Below are positions 33,834 through 44,500 of a DNA stretch of 64,000 bases, piece after piece (positions within the stretch are counted from its first letter, which is position 1; each line of letters starts with the position of its first letter). The stretch is from Sphingobacterium phlebotomi. Lineage in GTDB: Bacteria; Bacteroidota; Bacteroidia; Sphingobacteriales; Sphingobacteriaceae. Below the pieces are notes generated by a model that did no database searches, was not told the origin of the DNA, and saw only the letters and a list, made by a program, of their open reading frames with translations. Made by a program: the position numbers and the translations under genes. The stretch lies in assembly GCF_008180195.1 (NCBI RefSeq), contig NZ_VTAV01000002.1:310001-374000 (forward strand), in the 5' to 3' direction.

Positions 33834-34820
33834 TTATTTCACAAATTTAATTGTTTTTGTCACTAATGGACATCCAGTATTCTTGCGATATGTATATGTT
33901 ACCTCAATGAATTCTGCATCAAAGCTTGAATAGAAAGGTGTAGTATAATATTCGTCAACGATATTTCTGATTTGCTCTTTATCCCATCCTTCTGCCCATA
34001 TTGACTTCATTATGGGGTCAGGAGCCGCATAATAGTATTTAGCTACGCCTTGCATTTTTCCATATTGAACCTCGTCATCTCTCCATTTTTTACTTCCGAA
34101 AAGCCCCCCTTTTCTATAAGCTTCACCTTTTATTCGCGCCCCGATTTTTCCATACGACGCGTAATTATTTGCAAAAGCTTCTAAAACGACTCGCTCTCGC
34201 CTTCCGGGTGCCGTACATTCCGGCTCTGTTACCCCCTTTGTCCCGGACCATGTTGCAAAAGCGGACATGAAGGGCGCACCGTCTATCTCAGCCACTCTCA
34301 ATGGAGTACGTTCAATATTGAAAGTTTCCACATTTTGGGATGAAGCGTTTTGAGAAGTCACATTTGCAATCTTTGATTCATCGCCATCCGTAATAAGATA
34401 TTCTTTTTCGTATGTGACGACATGGATCGTATCTCCGATAGCAAACACACCGTCCTGATTAATAACAGCACCGAAATTATCCACTCCTTCGACTGGATTA
34501 AGGTATTCTTCGTCAGTCTCAGCTAAGGCCGCGAACTTCGCCCTCAAGGATGAAAAACCTATACTGCTTTCCCAAGCGGCTATTACAGAATCTTCTTCGT
34601 TATCAAGCGAACCTACGACCGCTTGAAAAGACGCTAGATCGTCAAATCTGATATACCCTTTTTCAGTAATGGTAAAACCAGAGGTACGTGCAAGCGTGGA
34701 TAATTCGCTTTCTGTCAGACCATCTGATTCCGGTGCAAAGCCGATGTCCGATTGTTTGTTACACCCGACAAACAGGACTCCCATCAAGGCAAGTCCAAAG
34801 ATTGAATTTTTCAGTTTCAT
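33834..34820 (-). CDS. DUF4848-like lipoprotein
   Basis: A 328-aa lipoprotein from ATG 34820; the upstream ATG at 34901 is rejected because the lipoprotein signal (GLALMGVLFVGCNK) would then be internal. The N-terminal helical part has DDLASFQAVVGSL...WESSIGFSSLRAKF, the same pattern as the gene at 35299. The C-terminal half is beta-rich (VKYYYAAPDP-like strands, KNTGCPLVTK). It resembles DUF4848 proteins of unknown function. It sits between a TonB receptor operon and its divergent relative. Confidence 0.65.
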   Translation of the reverse strand: MKLKNSIFGLALMGVLFVGCNKQSDIGFAPESDGLTESELSTLARTSGFTITEKGYIRFDDLASFQAVVGSLDNEEDSVIAAWESSIGFSSLRAKFAALAETDEEYLNPVEGVDNFGAVINQDGVFAIGDTIHVVTYEKEYLITDGDESKIANVTSQNASSQNVETFNIERTPLRVAEIDGAPFMSAFATWSGTKGVTEPECTAPGRRERVVLEAFANNYASYGKIGARIKGEAYRKGGLFGSKKWRDDEVQYGKMQGVAKYYYAAPDPIMKSIWAEGWDKEQIRNIVDEYYTTPFYSSFDAEFIEVTYTYRKNTGCPLVTKTIKFVK

Positions 34821-35298
34821 AATGTTGCTAATTAAATAAATAATAGTGGCAATCCGTTGTAGATTGTAACGGCGAAAGTAATAGTCTGCTGGTGTTTTCA
34901 ATTATAGACAGGAACTCTTTTTCCTGTCTCGCATTTGAAAATAGTACATACGACACGCTTAATTCACTGCGCAACGACACAGAAATATCTTTTAATCATA
35001 ATTATTCACTGATTTTAGATTTCGGTGAATAGCGAACCTCCTTTTTTTGTTTCCTGTTATATTGAACATAAATGCATTATTCAACAGATATACTCAATTT
35101 ACATAAAACAGATTGGATGGCAATTCTCCGGGAAATGGAAAATCTACAAAAACTCATCGTGCTATTTCCCTATTTAATATGGCTCAAATCTCATTTCGTC
35201 GAAATTTTTATTGCTTTACAGAAACTTTAACTAACTATGTAATACCGATCTACCCAGAATAAATTTCTGTCTAAGGTCATATATTTAAATATACAATC
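34821..35298. other. Divergent intergenic region with stem-loop
   Basis: A 478-bp AT-rich gap between two related lipoprotein genes. It holds a perfect 8-bp hairpin GACAGGAA/TTCCTGTC (34907-34914, 34921-34928, loop CTCTTT) without a T tract, within the leader of the minus-strand gene. I see no ORF or exact TAnnTTTG box elsewhere in it. Confidence 0.5.
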
Positions 35299-36435
35299 AT
35301 GAATATGAATTCTATTGCTAAATCACAAACTCACAGTTGGTTTTCGCTCACTCTGTTTTTGACAGTGATGATTTTAGTTTCTTCTTGTGGCAAACAAACG
35401 GCTGATCCGGCATTCAGTCTTGACGAAAAACTAGAACTTATGGATATCGCAACCTCAGTTCAAAGCCTTTCTACTGACTTGGCGACCAAGGAAGGTGCAC
35501 TCCATTTTACCGATACCGCGAACTTTTTTTCGCAACTTGAAAAGATTATGGAATTGAGCGATGTAGAATTTAAAGAATTTGAAAAGTCTGTCGGGTTCAA
35601 AAGTTTATCGACTGTTCTCGAAGAAGCCTATAAAGCCTTTGATGAACTTGAAACAGAATCAGACCTACAGGCGTGGAAAGATAAATACGGCGACGTTGTG
35701 GAATTGCGCGACAGTATTGTGACGCCATTAATTCAACAACCTTCTTATCAACGGCTTGCTAACCGGCTAGGAGAGTATTACATTCATAATACTTACGTGA
35801 AAATTACCGAACGACAAGTTGCGCTAGTCGTTGGCGGAGATAAACGAAAATTGAAAGGTTCCGCGGACGTAAATAGCTCAGATGTTAAAAATGGTGTAAT
35901 CGTATATGATCTTCCGAAGACACAACGAGTTCAGGAAAAAGAGTCAGATGGTTCTATGGTGACGAGTCAAGAAATTGCGAAATGCAATAATAGCTGGATG
36001 ACGGCTATGCGGCAAGAAGGAAAGAGAAAAGTTTTCATAGATTTTTTTATATTACCTACAGTTGGACCAATGGGTACTAGCACAAAGGTTGAAGTGGTTG
36101 CTAAAGGCCATAAGAAAACTCTATTCGGATGGAATAAATACAAAACCAGGTACCATATTAAAACTGTCAATTATGAGTTGATTGATGCAAGAGGTAATAG
36201 GCAAGACGGTATCGATCTATCTAAACGACCGGGTTTCAATGACGAATATCAGTTGTTTCTTACAGATCAGCTTTCCGACGTCGTCCCATCAATAAGTTAC
36301 ACACTACCGGACAGCTTTATAAGAGTTAGTGGCAGAGCGCACAGTAGAGGGACAAATCCATATTGGGCTGTGGTTTGTTGTGTACCTGTTCCCTATTCTT
36401 GTCCTACCGATTACGAATATATTCCAGCCCTATGA
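35299..36435 (+). CDS. DUF4848-like lipoprotein, second copy
   Basis: A 378-aa lipoprotein with lipobox LVSSCG at about residue 30. It shares with the divergent gene the helical pattern TANFFSQLEKIM...FEKSVGFKSLSTVL, followed by a variable middle and a beta-rich end with paired cysteines (VVCCVPVPYSC). Alternative starts at 35299 and 35305 differ by two codons. Probably exposed at the outer membrane. The next gene, 98 nt downstream, encodes a beta-barrel. Confidence 0.65.
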   Translation: MNMNSIAKSQTHSWFSLTLFLTVMILVSSCGKQTADPAFSLDEKLELMDIATSVQSLSTDLATKEGALHFTDTANFFSQLEKIMELSDVEFKEFEKSVGFKSLSTVLEEAYKAFDELETESDLQAWKDKYGDVVELRDSIVTPLIQQPSYQRLANRLGEYYIHNTYVKITERQVALVVGGDKRKLKGSADVNSSDVKNGVIVYDLPKTQRVQEKESDGSMVTSQEIAKCNNSWMTAMRQEGKRKVFIDFFILPTVGPMGTSTKVEVVAKGHKKTLFGWNKYKTRYHIKTVNYELIDARGNRQDGIDLSKRPGFNDEYQLFLTDQLSDVVPSISYTLPDSFIRVSGRAHSRGTNPYWAVVCCVPVPYSCPTDYEYIPAL

Positions 36436-36532
36436 AGACAGAATCAATTTTTAAAATCCAAAGTTATTGTAACACAAACTTCGACAGGTTGCACGCTCTC
36501 AGCGGCCTGTCATATACAGCAATGTTTACCCC

Positions 36533-37303
36533 ATGATGAGTTATTATAAACTGATATTGTTTTCATTAATTACCGTTTTGTTGTTTGCTACGAAACTAGC
36601 GTTCTCTCAGAAAAAAATCGATTGGTATGCCACTGCCGGATTAGGAATAACGAGTATGCGTAATTTTAGCAGCCGTATTGCCGATTTAGATTTTAGCACC
36701 TATGCCGGCGACGCTTACATTGCGTATCGAGTAAAAGAGAATCCAAATTATATGGTCAGCGCCGGAATTGGAGTATCTGGCGACTTTAATGAAGATGGAA
36801 TTTTCGGATGGGATGCTGGATTAAATCTTCGAAGCGCAGGCTTCAGTCTAACAGCAAACTTGCAAGAGTCTAAGGGTGAGCTCCCAGATTTTTTACAAGA
36901 GTCCTTACCCGAATTTGGAAAAACTAAAAGCTTTCAATATTTATCATTGCACGTGCCAATTTCTATCAACTATAATCCTTTTAAAGTTGTGGGCCTTACA
37001 TTTGGCGCTGACATATACTTTCAAACGACTGATAGACTAACAGAGCGAGAATATCCGTACGGACAGATAGGACGCAGCTTAGGTTTTTCACACTCTTACA
37101 AACCTGAATATCGACATCCGTTCCAAGTAGGCGGACACGTGGGTATTTTTGCGCCCTTAGGTAAAAAAGTACGAATTGATATAACGTTGAATAGCGATAT
37201 AGTATCAAGATTAAACGTGTCTTATTCAAATCCAGCCGTTTCCGACTGGAAGTTCCGAGAATTGGGACTTGCACTTAACGCGAGATATTATCTGGATTGG
37301 TAG
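36533..37303 (+). CDS. Outer-membrane beta-barrel protein
   Basis: A 256-aa protein with signal peptide (LFATKLAFSQ) and alternating beta strands, such as WYATAGLGITSM, YMVSAGIGVSGDF, WDAGLNLRSAGFSLTANL and VGGHVGIFAPLG. It ends LALNARYYLDW, an aromatic outer-membrane insertion signal. Similar to OmpW or 'Omp_b-brl' small barrels. It is probably cotranscribed with the lipoprotein before it. Confidence 0.75.
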   Translation: MMSYYKLILFSLITVLLFATKLAFSQKKIDWYATAGLGITSMRNFSSRIADLDFSTYAGDAYIAYRVKENPNYMVSAGIGVSGDFNEDGIFGWDAGLNLRSAGFSLTANLQESKGELPDFLQESLPEFGKTKSFQYLSLHVPISINYNPFKVVGLTFGADIYFQTTDRLTEREYPYGQIGRSLGFSHSYKPEYRHPFQVGGHVGIFAPLGKKVRIDITLNSDIVSRLNVSYSNPAVSDWKFRELGLALNARYYLDW

Positions 37304-37399
37304 GGTAAATCATTGGAGCATAAGATGCCTGGACCAAAATCAGCAATACAGCTTCTCCTTTTCTTATCCTTAATTATCTCCTTTGTTTATACCTTACAG

Positions 37400-37803
37400 T
37401 GCCACCAAGTTTAATGGACGTCGCTATACCACACGTTCCTGCTTCTATCTCGGATGCGTCATGGTAACTGATAATCTGCTCCGAAGCTTTTATATAAACT
37501 ATAGGCATTTCCACCACCTAGTTCCGTACCGTCCTGTAGTTTGATTTTTCCGAAGTCGTATCCTGCACCAAACCACCCAAAAGGTAAACATCGCCAATGT
37601 AATATCTGGCGCCCGCGCTTAAGGAATACGCGTTTTGAAGCAAACGTCTCCATGCGAGAATCTATAGTCCACCTGTAACATGTCACTCAAATCCCTTTTG
37701 CAGCGCATACGGCAAGCAAAGTAGGGCTTTGCCCAACTTCCGCTTGCTCCGGTGACTCGTCCTAAAATTATTTGGTGATCCGTACTGGAATCCCGCACAG
37801 AAA
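37400..37803 (-). pseudogene. Eroded outer-membrane barrel gene
   Basis: No intact frame remains, but barrel-like pieces run through three frames of the minus strand in order: DMLQVDYRFSHGDV, then SAGARYYIGDVYLLGG, then WFGAGYDFGKIKLQDG and GGGNAYSLYKSFGADY, then IKLGGTVRYKQRR. Joined, they make a plausible small beta-barrel end. At least two frameshifts and a stop break it. The transposase gene at 37850 starts just upstream of the relic, suggesting insertion damaged it. Confidence 0.55.
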
Positions 37804-37809
37804 ATTTTG

Positions 37810-39240
37810 AATTAAAGAATGTGTCCCGTAGTTTCTAAATCATTAAATTATGAAAAAGAACACGATTTCTTTACAGATTGTAAATCCTGGAGCAGCAGGT
37901 ATTGATGTAGGATCCCGCACACACGTTGTTGCTGTGGATCAAAATGTTGAAAATGTATGTTCCTTTGGTGTTTACACCAAAGATCATCATGATATGATCG
38001 CATACCTCCGTAATCATAACATTAGTACTGTAGCAATGGAAAGTACCGGTAGCTACTGGCAAACACTTTTTAGTGATTTGCAAAGTTCAGGGTTTGAGGT
38101 GATTTTAGTTTCAGGAAGCCAAACCAAAAATGTTAAAGGTAAGAAGACCGACGTAATTGATGCAATTTGGATCCAGAAATTACATTCTTTAGGCTTGTTA
38201 TCGGGAAGCTTTTTACCGAATGCCATTATGCAGGAATTAAGAACCTATTACAATCATCGCCAACATTTGATAGAGCAGATTGCACGTTATACATTAAAAA
38301 TGCAAAAATCACTCAGATTGATGAATGTAAGATTGGACGTCGCTTTGCGCGATATAACAGGAAGGTCCGGGATGAATATCATCGAAGCAATATTGGCAGG
38401 GCAACGGGATCCCTTATATTTGTCAACCTTAGTTGACATTCGTACTAAAAAGGCAAAGGAAGAAATCGCTAATTCACTACATGGTACATGGAGACCAGAG
38501 TTGTTATTTGAGCTTAAAGCCTGCTTGGATCTTTTCCATCATTTTAACAAAGCATTGACGGAATGTGATGAAGCAATTGAAAAACTTCTTGTTCGATATA
38601 CACCTGAGAGAACAGTAACAAAGGAACAGGAAAAGTTATTTAGAAGTTACAATAGGAAAAAGAGTAAAAATGCGCCAGCTTTTAATATAGCAAGAACCGC
38701 CTATCAATTTTTTAGAACAGATCTTTTCGCCATAAATGGAGTAAGCCATAATACCGTGCTTTGTCTTATGACCAACCTTGGCGACGACATTTATAAATTC
38801 CCAACCGCAAAAAGCTTCGCATCATGGCTTAGGTTAGTGCCAAACAATAAAATTAGTGGTGGTCGAATATTAAGCAGTAAAGTTAAGAAAGGCAAGAATA
38901 CCATTGCTACCGCTCTAAGACATGTAGCAAATTCTATAGGTAATCAAAAAGACCATGATCTTCTACCTTTTTTCAAAAGAATAGCCTTTAGAAAAGGCCG
39001 TGTAGCAGCTATTACAGCAACTGCTCGAAAGATTGCCACTATACTCTGGAATATGATCGTCAAAGCAGAACATTATTCATCGAAAAGAATAATTGCCGAT
39101 CAGGAAAAATTCAGAAAGAACAGATTGAAGCAGGTACAGAAGAATATTCACAATCTTAAGCTTAGTCAAGAAGAAATGAATCAACTTATGCAGCGTTGTT
39201 TGCCGAAAGTATAATTACGTGTTGTACAGAAATACGTTTA
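37810..39240 (+). mobile_element. IS110-family insertion sequence, ends approximate
   Basis: The transposase gene is surrounded by short noncoding flanks. A faint subterminal inverted similarity (CGTAGTTTCT at 37828 and AGAAATACG near 39228) may mark the ends, but IS110 elements lack terminal repeats and target duplications, so the ends cannot be fixed from sequence alone. Confidence 0.4.
37850..39214 (+). CDS. IS110-family DEDD transposase
   Basis: A 454-aa recombinase. The N-terminal RuvC-like DEDD domain has GIDVGSRTHVVAVD, AMESTGSYWQ and KGKKTDVIDAIWI; the C-terminal transposase_20-like domain has INGVSHNTVLCLM...FASWLRLVPNNKISGG with the serine nucleophile region. Length fits the family. 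IS110 enzymes work with a bridge RNA encoded in the element's noncoding end. The frame is intact, so the copy may be active. Confidence 0.93.
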   Translation: MKKNTISLQIVNPGAAGIDVGSRTHVVAVDQNVENVCSFGVYTKDHHDMIAYLRNHNISTVAMESTGSYWQTLFSDLQSSGFEVILVSGSQTKNVKGKKTDVIDAIWIQKLHSLGLLSGSFLPNAIMQELRTYYNHRQHLIEQIARYTLKMQKSLRLMNVRLDVALRDITGRSGMNIIEAILAGQRDPLYLSTLVDIRTKKAKEEIANSLHGTWRPELLFELKACLDLFHHFNKALTECDEAIEKLLVRYTPERTVTKEQEKLFRSYNRKKSKNAPAFNIARTAYQFFRTDLFAINGVSHNTVLCLMTNLGDDIYKFPTAKSFASWLRLVPNNKISGGRILSSKVKKGKNTIATALRHVANSIGNQKDHDLLPFFKRIAFRKGRVAAITATARKIATILWNMIVKAEHYSSKRIIADQEKFRKNRLKQVQKNIHNLKLSQEEMNQLMQRCLPKV

Positions 39241-39429
39241 CAGATTTTTACTCTACGTCCTGCAATAGATTGACAACTGTATTTATTCCATTAAAAAAAT
39301 TCCATCGCGAGCAGATGAAAGTTTATTCCCGATTGTATTAGTAAGAAAAGGGAGAGACAACTTGAAGAATAGCGTGATACATCGTGCCAGGCTTTGAGGT
39401 AGAATTTTGTATTTTTACACAAGAGCACG

Positions 39430-40038
39430 ATGTACAACCAACAGATGGATCATAGCGAAGAAGTCAAGCTTCTGGTTGCATTGCAATCGGGGAGCCAGGC
39501 TGCTTTTGAGCAAATTTACCGAAAGTACAGTGCCCGCATCTACCTCAACGTCCTGAAGATGGTTAAGTCCGAAGGCGATGCCAGAGAACTCTTGCAAGAT
39601 GTCTTTTTCAAGGTGTGGACGAAGCGCGAATTGATTGACCCAGACCAATCCTTTCGTTCTTACCTCTATCAGATTGCCAAATACACTGTTTACAATTTTA
39701 TCCGGAGGAACAATCTAGAGAAACAGGTGTATGCCTATATTCGCCAGCATACTGATGTAGAGTACAGCCATATAGAAGAAGACCTGAGCTATAAAGAAAG
39801 TGAAATCTGGTTAACCAAAGCTATTGAACAATTGCCTCCCCAACGAAGGCAGGTATTCACACTATGCAAGATCGAAGGGAAAAGCTATTCCGAAGTCAGC
39901 GAACTCTTGGGCATCTCCCCTTCCACCATAAATGACCACATCGTGAAAGCCACAAAGTTTATCAAGGAGAGATACAACGATCGAGGGAATGTCCTGCTAC
40001 TGACTTTGGCCTATTTACTGGTAGACTCGATAATATAG
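39430..40038 (+). CDS. ECF RNA polymerase sigma factor
   Basis: A 202-aa sigma-70 factor of the FecI/Bacteroidota ECF type. Region 2 covers about residues 22-90 (FEQIYRKYSARIYLNVLKM, LLQDVFFKVW, SYLYQIAKYTVYNFIRR); region 4 covers about 130-185 (QLPPQRRQVFTLCKIEGKSY and SPSTINDHIVKATKFI). It should direct transcription of the downstream SusC/SusD/TlpA genes when the FecR protein releases it. Confidence 0.93.
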   Translation: MYNQQMDHSEEVKLLVALQSGSQAAFEQIYRKYSARIYLNVLKMVKSEGDARELLQDVFFKVWTKRELIDPDQSFRSYLYQIAKYTVYNFIRRNNLEKQVYAYIRQHTDVEYSHIEEDLSYKESEIWLTKAIEQLPPQRRQVFTLCKIEGKSYSEVSELLGISPSTINDHIVKATKFIKERYNDRGNVLLLTLAYLLVDSII

Positions 40039-40174
40039 TAATGCCAACGATTCTTTTCGGAGTACACGCGTTTTAAGAAACCTTCTCCATTTTCAAAAAA
40101 AAATAAAAAAATTCTCTCGTTAGAGCAGATGAATCCTTTCCGCCAAGTGTAATAGCTATAAAACCACAACAATA

Positions 40175-41350
40175 TTGGAACAGCATCAGGCACTTCGGGA
40201 AACATTTCGGCATTACGTAAACGGTCAGTTGAACGAGACCGAAGCAAAAGCTTTTTTAGCGCATGTCCAGTCCGGGCAAGATAGAGCATTGTTAAAAGAG
40301 CTTATCGAGGAAACATTTGGTAGTCCCCTCCACCAAGATCAACTGGTTGATCCCGGTCTGCGGACCATATTAGATGAATCGTGGGCCAACCTCCATAACC
40401 GGATTGCCCAATCTCCTGCAAAAAGTAACATCCGTTGGGGATGGATTATCGGCATTGCCGCTACAATGCTTTGTGTACTCACTGTCGGCATCGGACTGTA
40501 CATTCGGGAAGACACCAAAACAACGAATCAGGTAGGAGCCGTCGTGCCAGGAACGCAAAGCGCGACTTTGACCCTCGTCGATGGGCGAAAAATCCGGCTT
40601 TCCGAAACCGATAACGGGCAGCTGGCAGAAGATGCTGGAGTTCGTATTTCCAAGAGTGCCGATGGGCAGTTGGTCTATGAGGTACTGGAAGATCAACCTA
40701 TCGCTGCCGGCTACAACACCTTGTCCACAGCCAAAGGCGAAACTTACAAAGTAAAGCTTCCGGATGGTACACAAGTTTGGCTGAATGCGGCTTCGTCCAT
40801 TCGATATGCAACCAATTTTTCTGTATACGGTACACGGCGGGTAACATTGGACGGAGAGGCCTATTTTGACGTAGCCAAAAATGCAGAACGACCGTTTGTC
40901 GTGCGTAGTGGCGATCAGGATGTCGAAGTGTTGGGTACCCGCTTCAACATCAATAGCTATACGGACGAAGCCGATGTATTGACTACCCTTTTGGAAGGAT
41001 CGATACAGGTCAAGTTTCAAAAAGAAATTAAAACACTACGTCCGGGGCAACAGTCCAATCTATCTTCGTCGGGTAATCTAAGGGTGCGGGAGGTCGATAC
41101 CGATCCCGTTATCTCTTGGATCAACAACGAATTTATGTTTGATGGGGATAATATCGAAACCGTCATGCGCAAGATCGCTCGTTGGTACAATGTCGACGTA
41201 GTCTATCAGGGAGCGATGACCACAGAAAAATTTGGAGGTGGTCTATCCCGGTTCGAAAGCGTGGAAGAGGTACTGCAACTTCTTGAAAAAACAGGCGCAG
41301 TCAAGTTTAGGATAGAGAACAGGATCATCTACGTACAGTCTAACGGATAG
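40175..41350 (+). CDS. FecR-family anti-sigma factor
   Basis: A 391-aa inner-membrane protein: cytoplasmic sigma-binding part (1-85), one membrane helix (GWIIGIAATMLCVLTVGIG, about 88-107), periplasmic FecR domain (AYFDVAKNAERPFVV, VLGTRFNINSY) and DUF4974 at the end (FDGDNIETVMRKIARWYNVDV). It relays occupancy of the STN-domain SusC to the sigma factor. No ATG lies in frame near the N-terminus; TTG at 40175 is the likely start. Confidence 0.92.
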   Translation: MEQHQALRETFRHYVNGQLNETEAKAFLAHVQSGQDRALLKELIEETFGSPLHQDQLVDPGLRTILDESWANLHNRIAQSPAKSNIRWGWIIGIAATMLCVLTVGIGLYIREDTKTTNQVGAVVPGTQSATLTLVDGRKIRLSETDNGQLAEDAGVRISKSADGQLVYEVLEDQPIAAGYNTLSTAKGETYKVKLPDGTQVWLNAASSIRYATNFSVYGTRRVTLDGEAYFDVAKNAERPFVVRSGDQDVEVLGTRFNINSYTDEADVLTTLLEGSIQVKFQKEIKTLRPGQQSNLSSSGNLRVREVDTDPVISWINNEFMFDGDNIETVMRKIARWYNVDVVYQGAMTTEKFGGGLSRFESVEEVLQLLEKTGAVKFRIENRIIYVQSNG

Positions 41351-41459
41351 ATGGTCGAGCGGAGAAATTTAAGTAAATAACAGTCATCATTAACCTAAAA
41401 CACAAAAATATGAGTAGAAATATACGAGACAAATAAACACAGAGCATATCAACAAAAAC

Positions 41460-41485
41460 AACCAAGCCTTTTTGAGGACTTGGTT
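41460..41485 (+). promoter_or_regulatory. Stem-loop in the leader of susC-like gene
   Basis: In the 222-bp gap between fecR and the SusC gene, AACCAAGCCT pairs with AGG(a)CTTGGTT around a TTTTG loop. No long T run follows, so it is more likely a leader structure than a strong terminator. A nine-codon ORF (41409) precedes it; its significance is unknown. Confidence 0.35.
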
Positions 41486-41572
41486 GCCATTTGGACATTA
41501 TTTTACTAACGTTTTACCGCAGCACGCTTTAGTTTTCGACGACAGCAGCGTACTGCTCACCAAACTCTACAA

Positions 41573-44500
41573 ATGTATCGAAATTATGTAATAAAAATAG
41601 GCATAGATCATCATCTATGTCGTAGGATATGGCTTATTATGCGATTGACAACCCTTATTCTCTTAGTAGCACTTATGCATGTCAGTGCCAGTAGCCTTGC
41701 GCAAAAGGTTACGATAAATCACAGCAACAGTTCGTTAAAATCTGTCTTTAAGGAACTAAAGGCTCAGACGGGCTATAATTTTCTCTATACGGAAAGTCAG
41801 CTGCAAAAAGCCAAACCGGTAAGTATACAGGTAAAAAACACCGAATTGCAGCAGGTGCTACAACAGCTCTTTACCGATCAACCACTGACCTACGAACTGG
41901 ATCGCAAAACCATTGTGATTCGGGAGAAACCCCGGCCGATCAAGGTCATATCACAAGGTGAACCCCATCACTTGGATCTGGAGCAAAAGCAACAACCTAT
42001 CCGTGGCCGGGTAGTCAATGAAAAAGGCGAGCCGCTTGCCGGGGCGACGGTATATGTGCTGGATGGAGAGGGAAAGCGAACTAATGTGCTCACCACTTCG
42101 CAAGACAATGGTGAATTTTTGCTTACTGATGTAAAGGAAGATACGATATTGGAAATTACTTATTTGGGTTATAGTGTTTCAAAAATCATTGCGCAGGCTC
42201 AAATGGGAAGTATTATGTTGAAACCTTTAACGACAGAAGTAGAAGAAGTCGTGGTATCTACTGGATACGAACAGTTCGATCAAAAGAGTGCCACAGGAGC
42301 GTTCGAGGTTTTGGGTACTGATATTATCAATCGAAATACAGGCCAGGACATCCTAAGCCGAATCGAAAACATGTCATCGGGTTTATATTTTGACAAAAGC
42401 ACTACTTCCGCAAGCTTTTCCTTAGTTGGACGAGCTCCAAATCACAACCTCTTTTTGCAGGGTGTCAGCACATTGAGAAGTACACATACCGGAGCTTCCT
42501 CACCACTGATCATTTTGGATAATTTCCCATACGAAGGAGATATTAATAGTATAAATCCCAACGACGTAGAATCGATCACCATCTTGAAGGACGCGGCGTC
42601 CGCTGCGATCTGGGGTGCAAAGGCAGGTAATGGTGTATTGGTAATCACCACCAAGGGAGCATCAAAAGATGGTAAGTTTAGAATGGATGTGCAGAGTAAT
42701 ATCCAGGTTCACGACAAGCCAGACCTTTATGCCAACCCTGTGATATCGAGCAAGGATCTGATAGACCTCGAAATGGATCTATATGAGAAAGGGTTCTTTA
42801 ATTCTCGATACAACGCGCGGACAAAATTGGCACTGCCCCCCGTGGTCGAAATGCTTTACCGGTATGACAACGATCAGATTACTGAAGGTGAGCTTCAACA
42901 CGCAATATCTCATTATCAGAACCAAGATGTAAGGACGAGCATGCTGAAGTATATGTATAGACAGTCCATGCTACAACAGCATAACGTCCGGATATCGGGA
43001 GGAAATGATCTTTACAGGATGGGAATGTCACTTGGCTACGATAAGTCGCTCGCAACCCGTATCGGAGACAGAAACGAGCGACTCACATGGAAACTGGACA
43101 ACTCGTTAAAGTTCACGGATAAATTCAATATGGATATCGGTCTAAGGTGGAACATCGGCTCTGCTGAGCGTTCTTATGGCAGCGAGTATTATTCCGATAG
43201 CGGTTACAGGTTTCCTTATGTCAGTGTGGCAGATGAGGCCGGAAACCCGCTTAGCATACCTTGGGACTATCAAATGGGGTATATTGAAAATGCGGGAGAA
43301 GGGAGGTTGCTTGACTGGCACTTTAGACCATTGGACGAAGCTCGAAATCCGGTACAGCAAGACACGGGAAACGAACTGATGGTTGACCTCAGAGCAAAAT
43401 ATAAATTACTTCCGATATTGCAGTTACTTGTAGATTATAGATACGCAAGAAATTCAACCAGAGGCGATACCAATTACAATATTGATCATTATTATGTGCG
43501 CAATCTGATAAACAGAGGTACCGAACTGACGGACAACGGAACAGTATACCATTTCCCGTACGGCGGTATCCGAACTTTTAGCGACCAATTAACAAATAGC
43601 CACTACGGGCGTATGCAATTGAATCTATCAACAAACATCCATAAGGACCATCATATAAGAGCCATAGCGGGCATGGATATAACAGACAGCAAAGCCGAAT
43701 CATCGGGACTTACAATGTACGGTTATGATGAGGAGCGTGGTCTGTTCGATACTTCGGTAGATCATCAGAAACAGTATCCAATTTTTGACAATCTGGCTTC
43801 ATTCGGAACCATTGATTATCCAATATCGCCATACGGATACTTTATTGACCGCTCGGTTTCACTGTACTTTAACGGTACATATACTTTTTTGGATAGGCAC
43901 ATGTTATCGTCTAGTATCAGAAGGGATGCATCCAACATATTCGGAGTAGAAACAAATAACAAATGGACACCGCTATGGTCGGTAGGTTATGCCTACGTTC
44001 TTGACCGCGAGGAATTCTACAATGTCGATTGGTTAACGCAACTGAAACTTAGGGCGACCTACGGTGTCAGTGGGAATGTAGATAATTCGCTGAGTTCGCA
44101 TGTAACCATGTCCTATACACCAAATGGTTCCAGTTGGGGAGTCCCCTATCAAGGAGGGTTTATTTCCACTCTTCCAAACCCCAACCTCAGATGGGAGAAA
44201 GTAAAACAATTGAATCTTGCCCTGGATTTCTCTATCGGTAAAGGGAACAGGATCACCGGGAGTATAGACTATTTCCATAAGCTTACCGACGACCTACTCT
44301 ACAACGTACCTATTGACCCTACATTGGGCAAGTCCAATGCGACGCGAAACATAGCCAATACAGAGACTAGGGGTGTCAATGTGCAGTTATCATCCATCAA
44401 TATAAGACGTCCGGTTACATGGACTTCGCATCTAAATTTTGGCTACAACAACAGTTGGATCATAGATACACATACAAAGTATGCAGGTCCCACAAGATAT

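Noticed and set aside
40370-41020. 216-codon antisense ORF in fecR
   Set aside because: FecR frame is unambiguous; the antisense frame shows no domain.
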